From positions 1 through 64,000 of the forward strand of contig CAVXYA010000006.1 of NCBI GenBank assembly GCA_963765955.1: 64,000 nucleotides of DNA, read 5' to 3'. Positions within the stretch are counted from its first letter, which is position 1. Each line of letters opens with the position of its first letter. Source of the stretch: JAXDMK01 sp963765955. GTDB lineage: Bacteria; Actinomycetota; Acidimicrobiia; Acidimicrobiales; AC-14. Shown here piece by piece: positions 10,492 to 19,657 of the stretch. The notes under the pieces are model-generated. The model saw only the letters and a list, made by a program, of their open reading frames with translations. It ran no database searches and was not told where the DNA came from. The position numbers and the translations under genes are program-made.

Positions 10492-12429
10492 GACTCTCGC
10501 CGGGCGACCAGCCCGGCGTCCACGCCTTCGGGCGGACTGGGGGGCAGAGCCCCCCGAGAGTCCGTGGACCTTCTCGTACACGGCCCGGCCGACCGCGTCG
10601 GGCAGCCACGGCAGGGCCAGCAGCTCCTCCAACGACGCCTCCTTCACCGCCTTGATCCCCCCCAGCTCCTTGACCAGGCGCTTCCGGCGGGTCTCGCCCA
10701 GGCCCTTGATCCCGTCGAGGACGCTGGTGGTCATGCGCTTGCCCCGGAGCTCGCGGTGGTAGGTGATGGCGAACCGGTGGGCCTCGTCCCGCAGCCGCTG
10801 CAGCATGTAGAGGGCCTCCGACTGGCGGGGGATACGGATGGGATCGGCCTGGCCCGGCACGTAGACCTCCTCGAAACGCTTGGCCAGGCCCGCCACCGCG
10901 ATCTCCTCCTCCAGACCGAGGGACTCGACCACCCTCTGGGCCACGTTGAGCTGTCCCCGACCCCCGTCGACGACCAGCAGGTTGGGCGGGTAGGCGAACT
11001 TGCGGGGCCGACCGGATCCGCCGCCGCCGCCCAACGACCGGTCCCGCTCGGCGATAAGGGCCGTGAGGCGGCGGGTGAGCACCTCCTCCATGGCCGCGAA
11101 GTCGTCGTTGCCCGCCACCTCCTTGATGCGGAACCGCCGGTAGTCGCTCTTCTTGGGCAGGCCGTCCTCCATCACCACCATCGACCCGACGTAGTCGGAC
11201 CCCTGGATGTGGCTCATGTCGAAGCACTCGATGCGCAGGGGCGCGTCGGGCAGGTCCAGCGCGTCCTGGAGGGCGGTGAGGGCCCGGGCCCGAGCGTTGT
11301 GGTCGGACGCCCGCCGCAGCCGGTGGCGGACGAACTCCTCCTTGGCGTTCTGGGTGACGGTGGCCTGCAGGGCCCGCTTGTCGCCCCGCTGGGGCACCCG
11401 GATCGACACGTTCGAGCCCCGGACCTCGCACAGGAACTCCCGGTACACGTCGGCGTCGGCCGGCTCGTCGGGCACGAGCACCTGGTGGGGGATGGCCTCC
11501 GGCTCGGCCTCGGCGTAGAGGCCCTCGAGCACCCGGCCGACCAGCTCGCCGGGCGACACGTCCTCCACCAGGTCGAGGATGAAGCCCTTGCGCCCGACGA
11601 CACGTCCCCGCCGCACGAAGAAGACCTGGACCGCCACCTCCAGCTCGTCGCCCGACATCCCGATGACGTCGAGGTCCTCGGGCCGTTCGGTGACGATGGT
11701 CTGCTTCTCGATGGCCTTGCGGACGCTGGCCAGCCGGTCGCGCAAGCGAGCCGCCCGCTCGTACTCCTGGGAGTCGGCCGCCTCCCGCATCTGGCGCTCG
11801 AGTTGGTGGACGACCGATTGGGTGTCGCCGTCGAGGAACTCGATGAGCTGGCCGACCAGCCGCTCGTACTCGACATGGTCGACCTCGCCCACGCACGGCC
11901 CCTTGCACTTCTCGATGTGGAAGAGCAGGCACGGGCGTCCGAGACGTTCGTGATGGCCGAACTTGTTGTCGCTGCAGGTGCGGATGGGGAAGGTGCGCAG
12001 GAGGAGGTCGAGCGTCTCCCGGATGGCGTAGGCGTGGCCGAAGGGCCCGAAGTAGCGGGTGTCCTTGCGCTTCTTGCCCCGCATGACCATGGCCCGGGGC
12101 CACTCGTCGCCCGTGGTGATGGCCAGGAACGGGTAGCTCTTGTCGTCGCGCAGGCGGATGTTGAATCGGGGCCGGTGCTGCTTGATGAGGCTGTACTCGA
12201 GCATGAGGGCCTCGACGTCGTTGCGGACCTGGATCCACTCCACCGACTGGGCCGCGGCCACCATCTGGGCGGTGCGGGGCGGCAGCGACGACGGATTCAC
12301 GAAGTAGTTCGACAGGCGCGACCGGAGGGAATGGGCCTTGCCCACGTAGATCACCCGTCCGTCCTTGTCCTTGAACTGGTAGGACCCGGGCGCGTCGGGG
12401 ATGGTGCCGGCCGGCGGACGCTGGAACAT
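10488..12429 (-). CDS. uvrC: UvrABC excinuclease subunit C
   Basis: Makes the dual incisions in nucleotide excision repair. The GIY-YIG nuclease domain opens with APGSYQFKDKDGRVIYVGKA, then come a UVR segment, the RNase H-like nuclease domain with LLVVDGGRGQLN, and C-terminal helix-hairpin-helix motifs ending LPDAVGRAVYEKVHG. As written there is no stop: the frame runs through a hairpin-rich tail into the methyltransferase. Dropping one G from the six-G run at 10539-10544 gives a stop at 10488-10490, overlapping the methyltransferase GTG. I give that end. The ATG start is divergent from the HTH gene. Confidence 0.93.
10492..10562. repeat. 71-bp cloverleaf-like inverted-repeat element at the uvrC 3' end
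   Basis: Outer arms GACTCTCG (10492-10499) and CGAGAGTC (10555-10562) enclose three inner hairpins. These are CCGGGC/GCCCGG (10500-10516), a bulged GTCC..GCC-TTCG-GGC-GGAC (10518-10537) and GGGGGGC-AGA-GCCCCCC (10539-10555). A further hairpin, ACGGCCC-GAA-GGGCCGT, follows at 10465-10481 inside the methyltransferase start. The element sits exactly at the uvrC/methyltransferase junction. Confidence 0.65.
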
Positions 12430-12446
12430 TCGCCGTCCATGATACC

Positions 12447-12464
12447 GATACGGAATTCGTTATC
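12447..12464. promoter_or_regulatory. Palindromic operator-like site between uvrC and the HTH gene
   Basis: Interrupted palindrome GATAcGGAATTCgTTATC lies 8 bp before the ATG of the HTH gene and 17 bp from the uvrC start. It is AT-rich for this genome. Its position suggests autorepression by the HTH protein, but binding is inferred. Confidence 0.5.
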
Positions 12465-12472
12465 ATGAACCC

Positions 12473-12797
12473 ATGACGACGCGGGTGGCGGAGTGGGTGA
12501 ACGGGGCCCGCCGGTCGGCGGGGCTGACGCAGCGCCAACTGGCCGAGCGCTCGGGCATTCCGCAGCCGACGATCGCCCGGATCGAGTCGCGGCAAGCAGA
12601 TGCCCCGTGCGGACACGCTCGACAAGCTGCTCAAGGCCTGCGGCTGGGAGCTGGACATGGTCCTGCGTCGCGGCCAAGGCGAGGATCGCAGCCTGATCGG
12701 GCACTGGGTCTCCCTCTCTCCCATCGAAAGGGCCGAGGGTGGGGCCGCGTACGGACGGGCCCTGGCCACGATGCGCGCCGCTCGCCAGGCATCGTGA
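12473..12797 (+). pseudogene. Small XRE-family HTH protein, putative antitoxin-like (one frame break)
   Basis: About 107 residues once corrected. The helix-turn-helix is obvious in the N-terminal half (GLTQRQLAERSGIPQPTIAR). After IES one extra base, near 12593, shifts the frame; removing it gives GKQMPRADTLDKLLKACGW, the normal end of such a domain. The stop TGA (12795-12797) overlaps the GTG of the nucleotidyltransferase gene, so the two are translationally coupled. A palindrome lies just upstream. The pair resembles a toxin-antitoxin-like module. Confidence 0.75.
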
Positions 12798-13306
12798 CCC
12801 CCTCGGCCTTCGACCCGATCGAGATCCTGCGGGTGCTCACCGACGCCGACGTGAAGTTCATTGTCATCGGTGGCTACGCGGCCGAGCTCCTGGGAGCGCC
12901 CTTGATGACGATGGATCTCGATGTCTGCTACGAGCGATCGACCGAGAACATGGACCGTCTGGCCACCGCCCTTCGCCAGCTTGGCGCCAAGCTGCGGGTA
13001 GCCAAGGTCGATGAGGACCTTCCATTCCTCCTCGACGGCCGGACCCTTGCCGCCGGCGACTCCTTCACCTTCGTCACCAACCTGGGGAGTCTCGACGTCC
13101 TGGGCACACCTTCGGGCACCCAGGGGTACCGCGACCTGGCCAGCGCCGCGGTCGCCATTCCGGTCGCCGAGGACCTCTCTGTCCGTGTCGTCTCGCTGGC
13201 CGATCTCATGCGCATGAAGCGGGCCAGCGCCCGGCTCAAGGACAAGATGCACCTCGAGGTGCTCGCGGCCCTGCAAGAGATGCTGGAGCAGACTTCGCGG
13301 GAATGA
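12794..13306 (+). CDS. Nucleotidyltransferase-fold protein (AbiEii/DUF1814-like)
   Basis: 170 residues. The motif FIVIGGYAAELLGAP followed by MTMDLDVCYERS matches the GGxA...T.DLD pattern of minimal nucleotidyltransferases such as AbiEii-type toxins. The GTG start overlaps the stop of the HTH gene. Some related proteins transfer nucleotides to tRNA and arrest growth; others are harmless, so toxicity is inferred from context only. The C-terminal half (VVSLADLMRMKRASARLKDK) is typical of the family. Confidence 0.7.
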   Translation: MTPSAFDPIEILRVLTDADVKFIVIGGYAAELLGAPLMTMDLDVCYERSTENMDRLATALRQLGAKLRVAKVDEDLPFLLDGRTLAAGDSFTFVTNLGSLDVLGTPSGTQGYRDLASAAVAIPVAEDLSVRVVSLADLMRMKRASARLKDKMHLEVLAALQEMLEQTSRE

Positions 13307-13444
13307 TTGGGCCGACGTAAGGTTGCATACAACGCCGGCCTGGTCTCCGGCGACATATCTCGGCTCCGAGGCCGACAACCCCGTGTGAGGCGACCAGGCT
13401 GTCTCCACCGGTCACTATCGGAGCCCTCATCGGAGGTCACCCAT

Positions 13445-14536
13445 ATGCTCCGCATCCAGGGGGCGCTACCCGACCGCTACACAGCGGCCAGCCAGGAAGA
13501 GCTGGCGGCGTGGATCGGCGAGGCCAAGGCCACGCTCGGCGAGCGCCTTCTCATCCTCGGCCACCACTACCAGCGCGACGAGGTCATGGCCTGGGCCGAT
13601 GCCCGGGGCGACTCCTACGGCCTTTCCCGCCTGGCCGCCGACTCGCCCGCCGAGTTCATCGTGTTCTGCGGCGTCCACTTCATGGCCGAGTCGGCCGACA
13701 TCCTCACCGGCGACCACCAGGCCGTCATCCTCCCCGACCTGAACGCCGGCTGCTCGATGGCCGACATGGCCGACATCGACTCCGTGGAGGTGGCCTGGGA
13801 GGAGCTGGCCGCGGTCACCGACATCGAGCGCATCCTGCCCATCACCTACATGAACTCGTCGGCCGCGCTCAAGGCGTTCGTGGGACGCAAGGGCGGGGCC
13901 GTGTGCACGTCCTCCAACGCCAAGGCAGTCGTGTCCTGGGCCCTGGAGCGGGCCGACAAGCTGCTGTTCTTCCCCGACCAGCACCTGGGCCGCAACACGG
14001 CCTTCCAACTGGGCTTCGGGCCGTCCGACATGCGGGTGTGGAACCCCAAGCGCGACCTGGGCGGCCTGCAGGAGGCCGACGTCAAGGAGGCGACGTTCCT
14101 CCTGTGGAAGGGGCACTGCTCGGTGCACCAACGCTTCACGGTCGCCCACGTGGCGGACTTCCGGGCGGCAAACCCCGACGGGATCGTGGTCGTGCATCCG
14201 GAGTGCTCCCGCGAGGTGGTCGAGGTCGCCGACCAGGTCGGCTCGACCGACTTCATCATCCGAGCGGTCGACGCCGCCCCGGCCGGGTCGGTGATCGCGG
14301 TCGGGACCGAGATCCACCTGGTGCAACGCCTGGCCAACGAGCACCCCGACCTCACCGTCGTCTCCCTCGACCCCCTGATCTGCCCGTGCTCGACCATGTT
14401 CCGCGTCGACGCCGCCCACCTGGCCTGGGTTCTCGAGAACCTGGTCGAGGGCACCGTGGTGAACCAGATCAAGGTCGATCCCGAAACTGCCGAAAACGCG
14501 AGGGTGGCGCTGCAGCGGATGCTCGAGATCGTCTGA
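13445..14536 (+). CDS. nadA: Quinolinate synthase A
   Basis: 363 residues from the ATG at 13445, which has a good ribosome site (GGAGGTCACCCAT). It condenses iminoaspartate with dihydroxyacetone phosphate to quinolinate for NAD synthesis. The [4Fe-4S] ligand cysteines are visible in NAGCSMADM, GAVCTSSNA and LICPCSTMF. Substrate motifs LGHHYQRDEV and GVHFMAESADIL are at the N-terminal side. nadB and nadC are not adjacent. An upstream in-frame start at 13307 would add 46 residues unlike the family and is not preferred. Confidence 0.95.
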   Translation: MLRIQGALPDRYTAASQEELAAWIGEAKATLGERLLILGHHYQRDEVMAWADARGDSYGLSRLAADSPAEFIVFCGVHFMAESADILTGDHQAVILPDLNAGCSMADMADIDSVEVAWEELAAVTDIERILPITYMNSSAALKAFVGRKGGAVCTSSNAKAVVSWALERADKLLFFPDQHLGRNTAFQLGFGPSDMRVWNPKRDLGGLQEADVKEATFLLWKGHCSVHQRFTVAHVADFRAANPDGIVVVHPECSREVVEVADQVGSTDFIIRAVDAAPAGSVIAVGTEIHLVQRLANEHPDLTVVSLDPLICPCSTMFRVDAAHLAWVLENLVEGTVVNQIKVDPETAENARVALQRMLEIV

Positions 14537-14591
14537 CGAGAGCACCGCTCGTGAACCCGTCGGCGCCCGGCGCGTCCAGGCATCGGCCCCG

Positions 14592-15635
14592 ATGAGCAGC
14601 GCGGTGCAGAGCGCGGCCCGCCTGGCGGAGCGCATGGTCACCACCCGGGTCGGCACCCGGTTGGTCCTCGATCCTGTCCTCACCTGGGGTTGGCACCGGT
14701 ACAGGACGACCGGCACGACACCGTCGGCGGCGTACCGGGCGATGCGGGCGTCGTTCCTGTCCCCCGAGACCTCGTTCGGTCGCGTGGAGGAACGGGCCGC
14801 CCACGAGGGACCGCTCCTCGGCTTCTCCCCGGAGCCCGCCGGCCTTACCGCCGGGATCCACGACGAGGTCCTCGCCACCCTGGTGCGGGACGGCTTCGCC
14901 GTGCTGCCGTCCCTTCTGTCCCCCGCCGCGTGCGACGACATCGAGCGCTTCGCCCGGGAGGCGGAGTGCACCCTGGTCGGGTCGGACGATCCCTCCCTGC
15001 CGGCGACGGCGACCTTCGATCCCGCAGCACCGCTGGCCCGGCGCTACGAGATCCCCGAGGAGGACCTGCTCGCCTGTCCGTCAGTGCAGGAACTGGTGGC
15101 CGACGAGTCGGTCCTCCGCCTGGCCCAGGACTACCTGGGCGCCGCTCCCGTCCAGGATCTGGTCGCCGGCTGGTGGTCGGCCCCCGGTGGGGGCTCGGCC
15201 TCGGCCGCGGCCCAGCTCTTCCACTTCGACCTCGACCGACCGCGCTTCCTCAAGCTCTTCGTCTACCTGACCGACGTCGATGCCGATACCGGTCCCCACG
15301 CCTTCGTGCGGGGCACCCACCGGGCCCTCCCGGCCGCGTTCAGGGCCGACCGGCGCTACAGCGACGAGGAGGTCGAGGCCCGGTTCCCCGACGACGTCGT
15401 CCGCATCCCCGGCCCGAGGGGCACGGTGTTCCTGGCCGACACGAGGGGGCTCCACAAGGGGGAGCCGGTCACCCGGGGCCATCGACTGGTGTTCCAACTC
15501 GAGCTGGCCTCGTCGCTGTTCGGGCAGACGTACACCCGGCCCGTCCTCCGACGGCCGATCCCCGCCCTGTCCGACGCGGTGCGGCGGTTCCCCTCGGTCT
15601 ACCGCCGCTTCACCTTGGCCCCAGGCCGGGGCTGA
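14592..15635 (+). CDS. Phytanoyl-CoA dioxygenase (PhyH) family protein
   Basis: 347 residues. This is an Fe(II)/2-oxoglutarate oxygenase fold: the metal-binding HxD is in LFHFDLDRPRFLK and the distal His/Arg are in GLHKGEPVTRGHRLVF, with HAFVRGTHR between. The N-terminal 100 residues are family-specific. It is the first gene of a run of tightly packed plus-strand glycan genes, and the next gene starts 5 bp later. A hydroxylation step on a glycan or lipid is likely but the substrate is not evident. Confidence 0.78.
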   Translation: MSSAVQSAARLAERMVTTRVGTRLVLDPVLTWGWHRYRTTGTTPSAAYRAMRASFLSPETSFGRVEERAAHEGPLLGFSPEPAGLTAGIHDEVLATLVRDGFAVLPSLLSPAACDDIERFAREAECTLVGSDDPSLPATATFDPAAPLARRYEIPEEDLLACPSVQELVADESVLRLAQDYLGAAPVQDLVAGWWSAPGGGSASAAAQLFHFDLDRPRFLKLFVYLTDVDADTGPHAFVRGTHRALPAAFRADRRYSDEEVEARFPDDVVRIPGPRGTVFLADTRGLHKGEPVTRGHRLVFQLELASSLFGQTYTRPVLRRPIPALSDAVRRFPSVYRRFTLAPGRG

Positions 15636-15640
15636 GCGGG

Positions 15641-16408
15641 GTGCCGAATCCCAGCCTGGTGCGGCGGGAGAAGGGGCTGCTGCGCCACACCGTCCACCAG
15701 CTCCTCGTCGTCGACGTGATCCGATACTCGGTATCCCTGGCCCGCTACCTGTGGCTGACCCGGGTCCGACGGCGCCTGCGGACCCTCGACGGCCGACGGG
15801 CGGTGGCGAGCAGCACCGTCTTCCACAATCTCCGTGGGCTTCGCGACCTGGCGGTGAACCGGTCCCTGTTCCTCATACGGCCACTCTCGGTCCTCGAGTC
15901 GCTGCCGGTGGACGCCGACGTGCTCGTCGTCGGGCCCCGGACCGAGGGCGAGATCCTCGCCCTGATCGGTCACGGCTTCGAGCGCTCGCATATCCGGGCG
16001 CTCGACCTGATCACCTACTCGCCGTGGGTTGAGCTGGGCGATCTCCACGAGATGCCCTTTCCGGACGACTCCTTCGACGTGGTGATTCTCGGGTGGGTGC
16101 TGGCCTACAGCGACGACCGCGCCCGCGCCGCGGCCGAGGTCCTCCGAGTGCTGCGCCCGGGGGGAGTCGTGGCCATCGGGGTCGAGTGGAACGCCAAGAC
16201 CGACGAGGAGATCGTGGCCGAAGCGGGCTATCTCCCCGGCTCGGACACCCGGATCGGGACCTGCGCCGAGATCCTCGCCCTGTTCGAGCCCTCAGTGGGC
16301 GACGTGCTCCTGTCCGAGGACGCGCCCACGACGGCGGCGCGGAACGTCGCCGCCCTCCGGGTCATCTTCACCGTGACCTCGCCATCCCACGCGGTTATCG
16401 ATGGTTGA
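15641..16408 (+). CDS. Class I methyltransferase-like protein of the glycan cluster
   Basis: 255 residues from GTG. The C-terminal half has methyltransferase features: VLVVGPRTEGEI in place of a canonical motif I, then HEMPFPDDSFDVVILGWVL and VLRPGGVVAIGVEW. The glycine-rich loop is weak, so activity is uncertain. It ends 8 bp inside the next gene, indicating translational coupling with the glycosyltransferase. Confidence 0.65.
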   Translation: MPNPSLVRREKGLLRHTVHQLLVVDVIRYSVSLARYLWLTRVRRRLRTLDGRRAVASSTVFHNLRGLRDLAVNRSLFLIRPLSVLESLPVDADVLVVGPRTEGEILALIGHGFERSHIRALDLITYSPWVELGDLHEMPFPDDSFDVVILGWVLAYSDDRARAAAEVLRVLRPGGVVAIGVEWNAKTDEEIVAEAGYLPGSDTRIGTCAEILALFEPSVGDVLLSEDAPTTAARNVAALRVIFTVTSPSHAVIDG

Positions 16409-17399
16409 CGCCCGACCCACGGTGACGGTGGTGATCCCTGTCCTGAACGAGGAGCGTCACATCGAACGCTGCCTCGACGCCCTTGATGCCCAGAGCTACC
16501 CGAACGTCGTCGAGGTGCTGGTCGTCGACGGAGGCTCCACCGACCGGACGTGCGACGTGGTCCGCCAACGGGGCGGACGCGCCCGGCTGCTATCCAACCC
16601 GCGACGGGTTCAGTCGGCGGCGCTCAACGTCGGCTTGGCCGAGGCGAGGGGCGACATCCTGGTGCGGGTGGACGGACACTGCGTCATCGCGCCGGACTAC
16701 GTCGAGCGCTGCGTGTCGGCCCTCGAGGAGACGGGGGGGGCAATGGTCGGCGGCGCCATGACCCCGCAGGCCGACGGTTGGCTGCAGGAGGGCATCGCCG
16801 CGGCCATGACCTCCCCGCTCGGTGTGGGACCGGCGCGCTTCCATGTCGGGGGCCACGCCGCCTGGGTCGACACCGTGTACCTCGGCGCCTATCGAACGGG
16901 CGTGGCCCGAGAGGTCGGCGGCTACCGCGAGGACGTGGGAGTCAACGAGGACGCCGAATTCGCCATCCGCATGCGGCCGAGGGGGGGAATCTGGTTCGAT
17001 CCGTCGATCCGGTCCACCTACACGCCGCGATCGAGCATCAGGGCGGTCGCCCGCCAATTCTTCCGTTACGGACGATCCCGCGCCGCGACCGTCCGCCGGC
17101 ATCCGACGTCGTTGGCGCCCCGTCAGATGGCCGCCCCCCTTCTGCTGGTGGGACTGGCGAGCCCGTGGCGGGCCAAGGTCGCGGTCGGCTACGGGGGTCT
17201 CGTCCTCATCGCCGGCGCCCGGCAGCTCGCCACGCGGCCCCGGTCGGCTGCCGGGCTCACGCTCGCCCTTCCGGCCATGCACCTGCCGTGGGCGACCGGT
17301 TTCCTCCTGGGACTCGTGCAGGGCACCTACCGGTTGGGGTCGCCGGCCCCTTCCATGCCTCCCGTCGAGCCACCCGGGCCACGCCCTGAAGTAGCCTGA
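16401..17399 (+). CDS. Glycosyltransferase family 2
   Basis: 332 residues. GT-A fold: TVVIPVLNEERHIERCLDAL at the N-terminus, LVVDGGSTDRT, then VRVDGHC at the position of the metal-binding acidic motif. Hydrophobic segments near residues 245-310 suggest membrane association. It overlaps the preceding gene by 8 bp. It probably adds a sugar to the surface glycan built by this cluster; donor and acceptor are unknown. Confidence 0.88.
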   Translation: MVDARPTVTVVIPVLNEERHIERCLDALDAQSYPNVVEVLVVDGGSTDRTCDVVRQRGGRARLLSNPRRVQSAALNVGLAEARGDILVRVDGHCVIAPDYVERCVSALEETGGAMVGGAMTPQADGWLQEGIAAAMTSPLGVGPARFHVGGHAAWVDTVYLGAYRTGVAREVGGYREDVGVNEDAEFAIRMRPRGGIWFDPSIRSTYTPRSSIRAVARQFFRYGRSRAATVRRHPTSLAPRQMAAPLLLVGLASPWRAKVAVGYGGLVLIAGARQLATRPRSAAGLTLALPAMHLPWATGFLLGLVQGTYRLGSPAPSMPPVEPPGPRPEVA

Positions 17400-17423
17400 C
17401 CACGGAAGGATGCCGAGGTAACG

Positions 17424-18263
17424 GTGGCCATCGACGCAACGCCGCGGTCGGTATCGGTCGTCCTGTCGACGAGGAACGACCGGCCCTTCATCCGTGACTG
17501 CATCGACTCGCTCCTCTCGCAGGACGTGCCCTTCGGTGAGCTCATCGTCCTCGACTGCGGTTCCACCGACGGGACGCCGGAGCTCGCCACGAGGGCGGCC
17601 GAGCACATCAGGGTGGTCCGCGACGTCGCTCCCGACGCAGTCGTCGACCTTGGCCGCATGCTTGCCCGAGGCGACGTCGTCTGCGTCGCCAACGGGCGGT
17701 CGCTCTTCGGCCGCAGCGCGATCCGGCAATGCCTCGACCAGGTCGGCTCCGGGGCCGGAACGGCGGGGGTGACGGCGCCGGCGGGCTTGGTCCCGGTAGG
17801 GACGACGAGCTTCGGGCGGGCCGTGGCGGCCGTCGCCCGCTGGCTGCCCACCGCCCCACCGGCCATGACCTGCTGGTCGGCCGGCGCCGAAGGAGAGCGA
17901 CCGAGCGTTGGCTCGAAGCCGGCGGTCCGGTGCTGGGAGTACGTGCCGGCGACCCCGTCGGCGCTGGCCCGGGAGTGCTACCGAGCCGGTGCCACGAACC
18001 CGAGGCTCGACCACCGGATCGCGCTGCCGGCCATCCTCGTGGTGGGCTCGGCCCTGGCCGGGGGGCAAAGCCGGCGGTGGCGTCGGGTCGCCCTCCCCCT
18101 GGCCCATGCCCTCGGCTGCGCGGTGCTCGCGGTCCGCAGTGGGAAGGATCCGGGAGTTGCACCCCATCGCGCCTTCGGCGCCCTCGCGGTCGGCCACTGG
18201 GCGACCGGTGCCGGCTTCTGCCGCCGCTTGGTGGCCACGGTCCGACGGCGGAAGTGGTCGTGA
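17424..18263 (+). CDS. Degenerate glycosyltransferase family 2-like protein
   Basis: 279 residues. The N-terminus keeps GT2 features (VSVVLSTRNDRPFIRDCIDS and VLDCGSTDGTPE), but the expected DxD-type acidic motif is replaced by VCVANGRSLFG, so catalysis may be lost. The C-terminal third is hydrophobic (IALPAILVVGSALAGG). Its stop overlaps the GTG of the PseG-like gene, so it belongs to the same operon. Confidence 0.7.
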   Translation: MAIDATPRSVSVVLSTRNDRPFIRDCIDSLLSQDVPFGELIVLDCGSTDGTPELATRAAEHIRVVRDVAPDAVVDLGRMLARGDVVCVANGRSLFGRSAIRQCLDQVGSGAGTAGVTAPAGLVPVGTTSFGRAVAAVARWLPTAPPAMTCWSAGAEGERPSVGSKPAVRCWEYVPATPSALARECYRAGATNPRLDHRIALPAILVVGSALAGGQSRRWRRVALPLAHALGCAVLAVRSGKDPGVAPHRAFGALAVGHWATGAGFCRRLVATVRRRKWS

Positions 18264-19657
18264 GCGGCGGACGGCTCATCCTGCGGGTCGACGGCGGTCC
18301 CGGCATCGGCTGGGGCCACCTGGCCCGGTGCTTCGCGTTGGCCCAGGCGTGGATCGATGCCGGAGCGACGGCCACTGTCGCCTCGCGACTGGTGCCGCCG
18401 GAGTGGTCCGAGCAGTTCGACCGCGAGGGCATCGAGGTCCGGGACCCGGCCGCGGTGAACTTCTCCGACGCCGACTGGGTAGTCCTCGACGGGTACCACC
18501 TCACCGAGACCGACCGGCTGGCCGTCGAGGCAGGCGGGACGCCGGTGCTCGTGATCGACGATCAGGGACGTTCGGCCGCCGGGCGGGCCGACGTCATCCT
18601 CGACCAGAACCTGGATGCCAGCCCCGTCCCCTATTCCGCAGGGGGAGGGGCCCGACGGCTGCTCCTCGGGCCCCGGTACGCGCTCCTCCGCCGCGACTTT
18701 CGGCGGGCGCGAGTGGCCCCCCGCGCCCGACCGTCGGGGCGGCCCCGGCTGGTCGTCTCCCCTGGGGGCGCCCCCTCCGCGGGAACCGAGGCTGCCTTCG
18801 AGGCGATCCTGAGGCAGGAGGCGCTCGCCGGCTTGGAGATCGTCAGGCTGGGGGGGATCGACGGGGTTGCGTCGACGATGGCCGGGGCCAGCCTGGCCCT
18901 GGCCGCCTCCGGCGCCACCTGCTGGGAACTGTGCTGCCTGGGCGTTCCCGCGGTGCTGGTCGCCGTGGCCGACAACCAGGTGCCCCTCGCCCGGGCCTTG
19001 GCCGAGCGGGGCGTGGCGATCGACGCCGGGCGGGACGACATGATCGACCCCGGGCTCGTCGCCCGGACGCTGGCCGAGTTGGCCGCCGATCCATCGACGA
19101 GGGAGACGATGGCGCGCCGGGGCCAGGCCCTGGTCGACGGCCGGGGGGCCAAGCGGGTCGTGGCCTGCCTGCGCTCGGGGCTCCTCCACCTCCGGCCGGC
19201 AGTCCTCGACGACGCCGCTCTCCTGTGGGAGTGGGCCAACGACCCCGTCGTCCGTCAGGCCGCATTCACCACTGCCGCGATCGCCTGGGACGACCACGTC
19301 GCCTGGCTGACCCGGCAGCTTGACAACCCCGACGCATGGATCTACCTGGCGTCGAGCGCCGACGACAAGCCCGTCGGCGTCGTCCGTTTCCTGCGCCGGG
19401 AGACGGCCGCCGAGATCAGCGTGTCGGTGGCCCAGAACCGGCGGGGCGAGGGCTGGGGGCCGGCGATCGTCGATGCCGGCGTACGACGGCTGTTCGAGGA
19501 CGTTCCCGCGGTCACCGCCGTCACGGCTCGGGTCAAGCCGGAGAACCAGGCGTCGCTGGCGTCGTTCGGTGACGCCGCCTTCCAGATGACCGGCGAAAGC
19601 GGCGACGGAGTCAGCCGGTGGGTGGCGCTGGTACGGCACCGTCGGGAGGAGGGATGA
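18260..19657 (+). CDS. Fused PseG-type UDP-sugar hydrolase and PseH-type N-acetyltransferase
   Basis: 465 residues. Residues 1 to about 315 match PseG, which cleaves UDP from the 2,4-diacetamido altrose intermediate: GIGWGHLARC carries the expected catalytic histidine, and the GT-B-like C-terminal lobe has GATCWELCCLGVPAVLVAVADNQ (split here: GATCWELCCLG, VPAVLVAVADNQ). From about 318 to the end it is a GNAT domain (LHLRPAVLDDAALLWEWAND) like PseH, which acetylates the 4-amino group one step earlier. GTGA overlap with the previous gene and ATGA overlap with pseI show tight coupling. Confidence 0.85.
   Translation: MSGGRLILRVDGGPGIGWGHLARCFALAQAWIDAGATATVASRLVPPEWSEQFDREGIEVRDPAAVNFSDADWVVLDGYHLTETDRLAVEAGGTPVLVIDDQGRSAAGRADVILDQNLDASPVPYSAGGGARRLLLGPRYALLRRDFRRARVAPRARPSGRPRLVVSPGGAPSAGTEAAFEAILRQEALAGLEIVRLGGIDGVASTMAGASLALAASGATCWELCCLGVPAVLVAVADNQVPLARALAERGVAIDAGRDDMIDPGLVARTLAELAADPSTRETMARRGQALVDGRGAKRVVACLRSGLLHLRPAVLDDAALLWEWANDPVVRQAAFTTAAIAWDDHVAWLTRQLDNPDAWIYLASSADDKPVGVVRFLRRETAAEISVSVAQNRRGEGWGPAIVDAGVRRLFEDVPAVTAVTARVKPENQASLASFGDAAFQMTGESGDGVSRWVALVRHRREEG

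Noticed and set aside
10488..12429. A genuine UvrC-methyltransferase fusion protein
   Set aside because: The fusion depends on a six-G run and a second frame break inside the methyltransferase; a one-base correction gives the common stop/start overlap instead.
9863..13408. A 1181-codon open frame on the minus strand across uvrC
   Set aside because: It is a shadow of the uvrC region in another frame; its translation is arginine/proline/glycine-rich with no domain, as expected in high-GC DNA.
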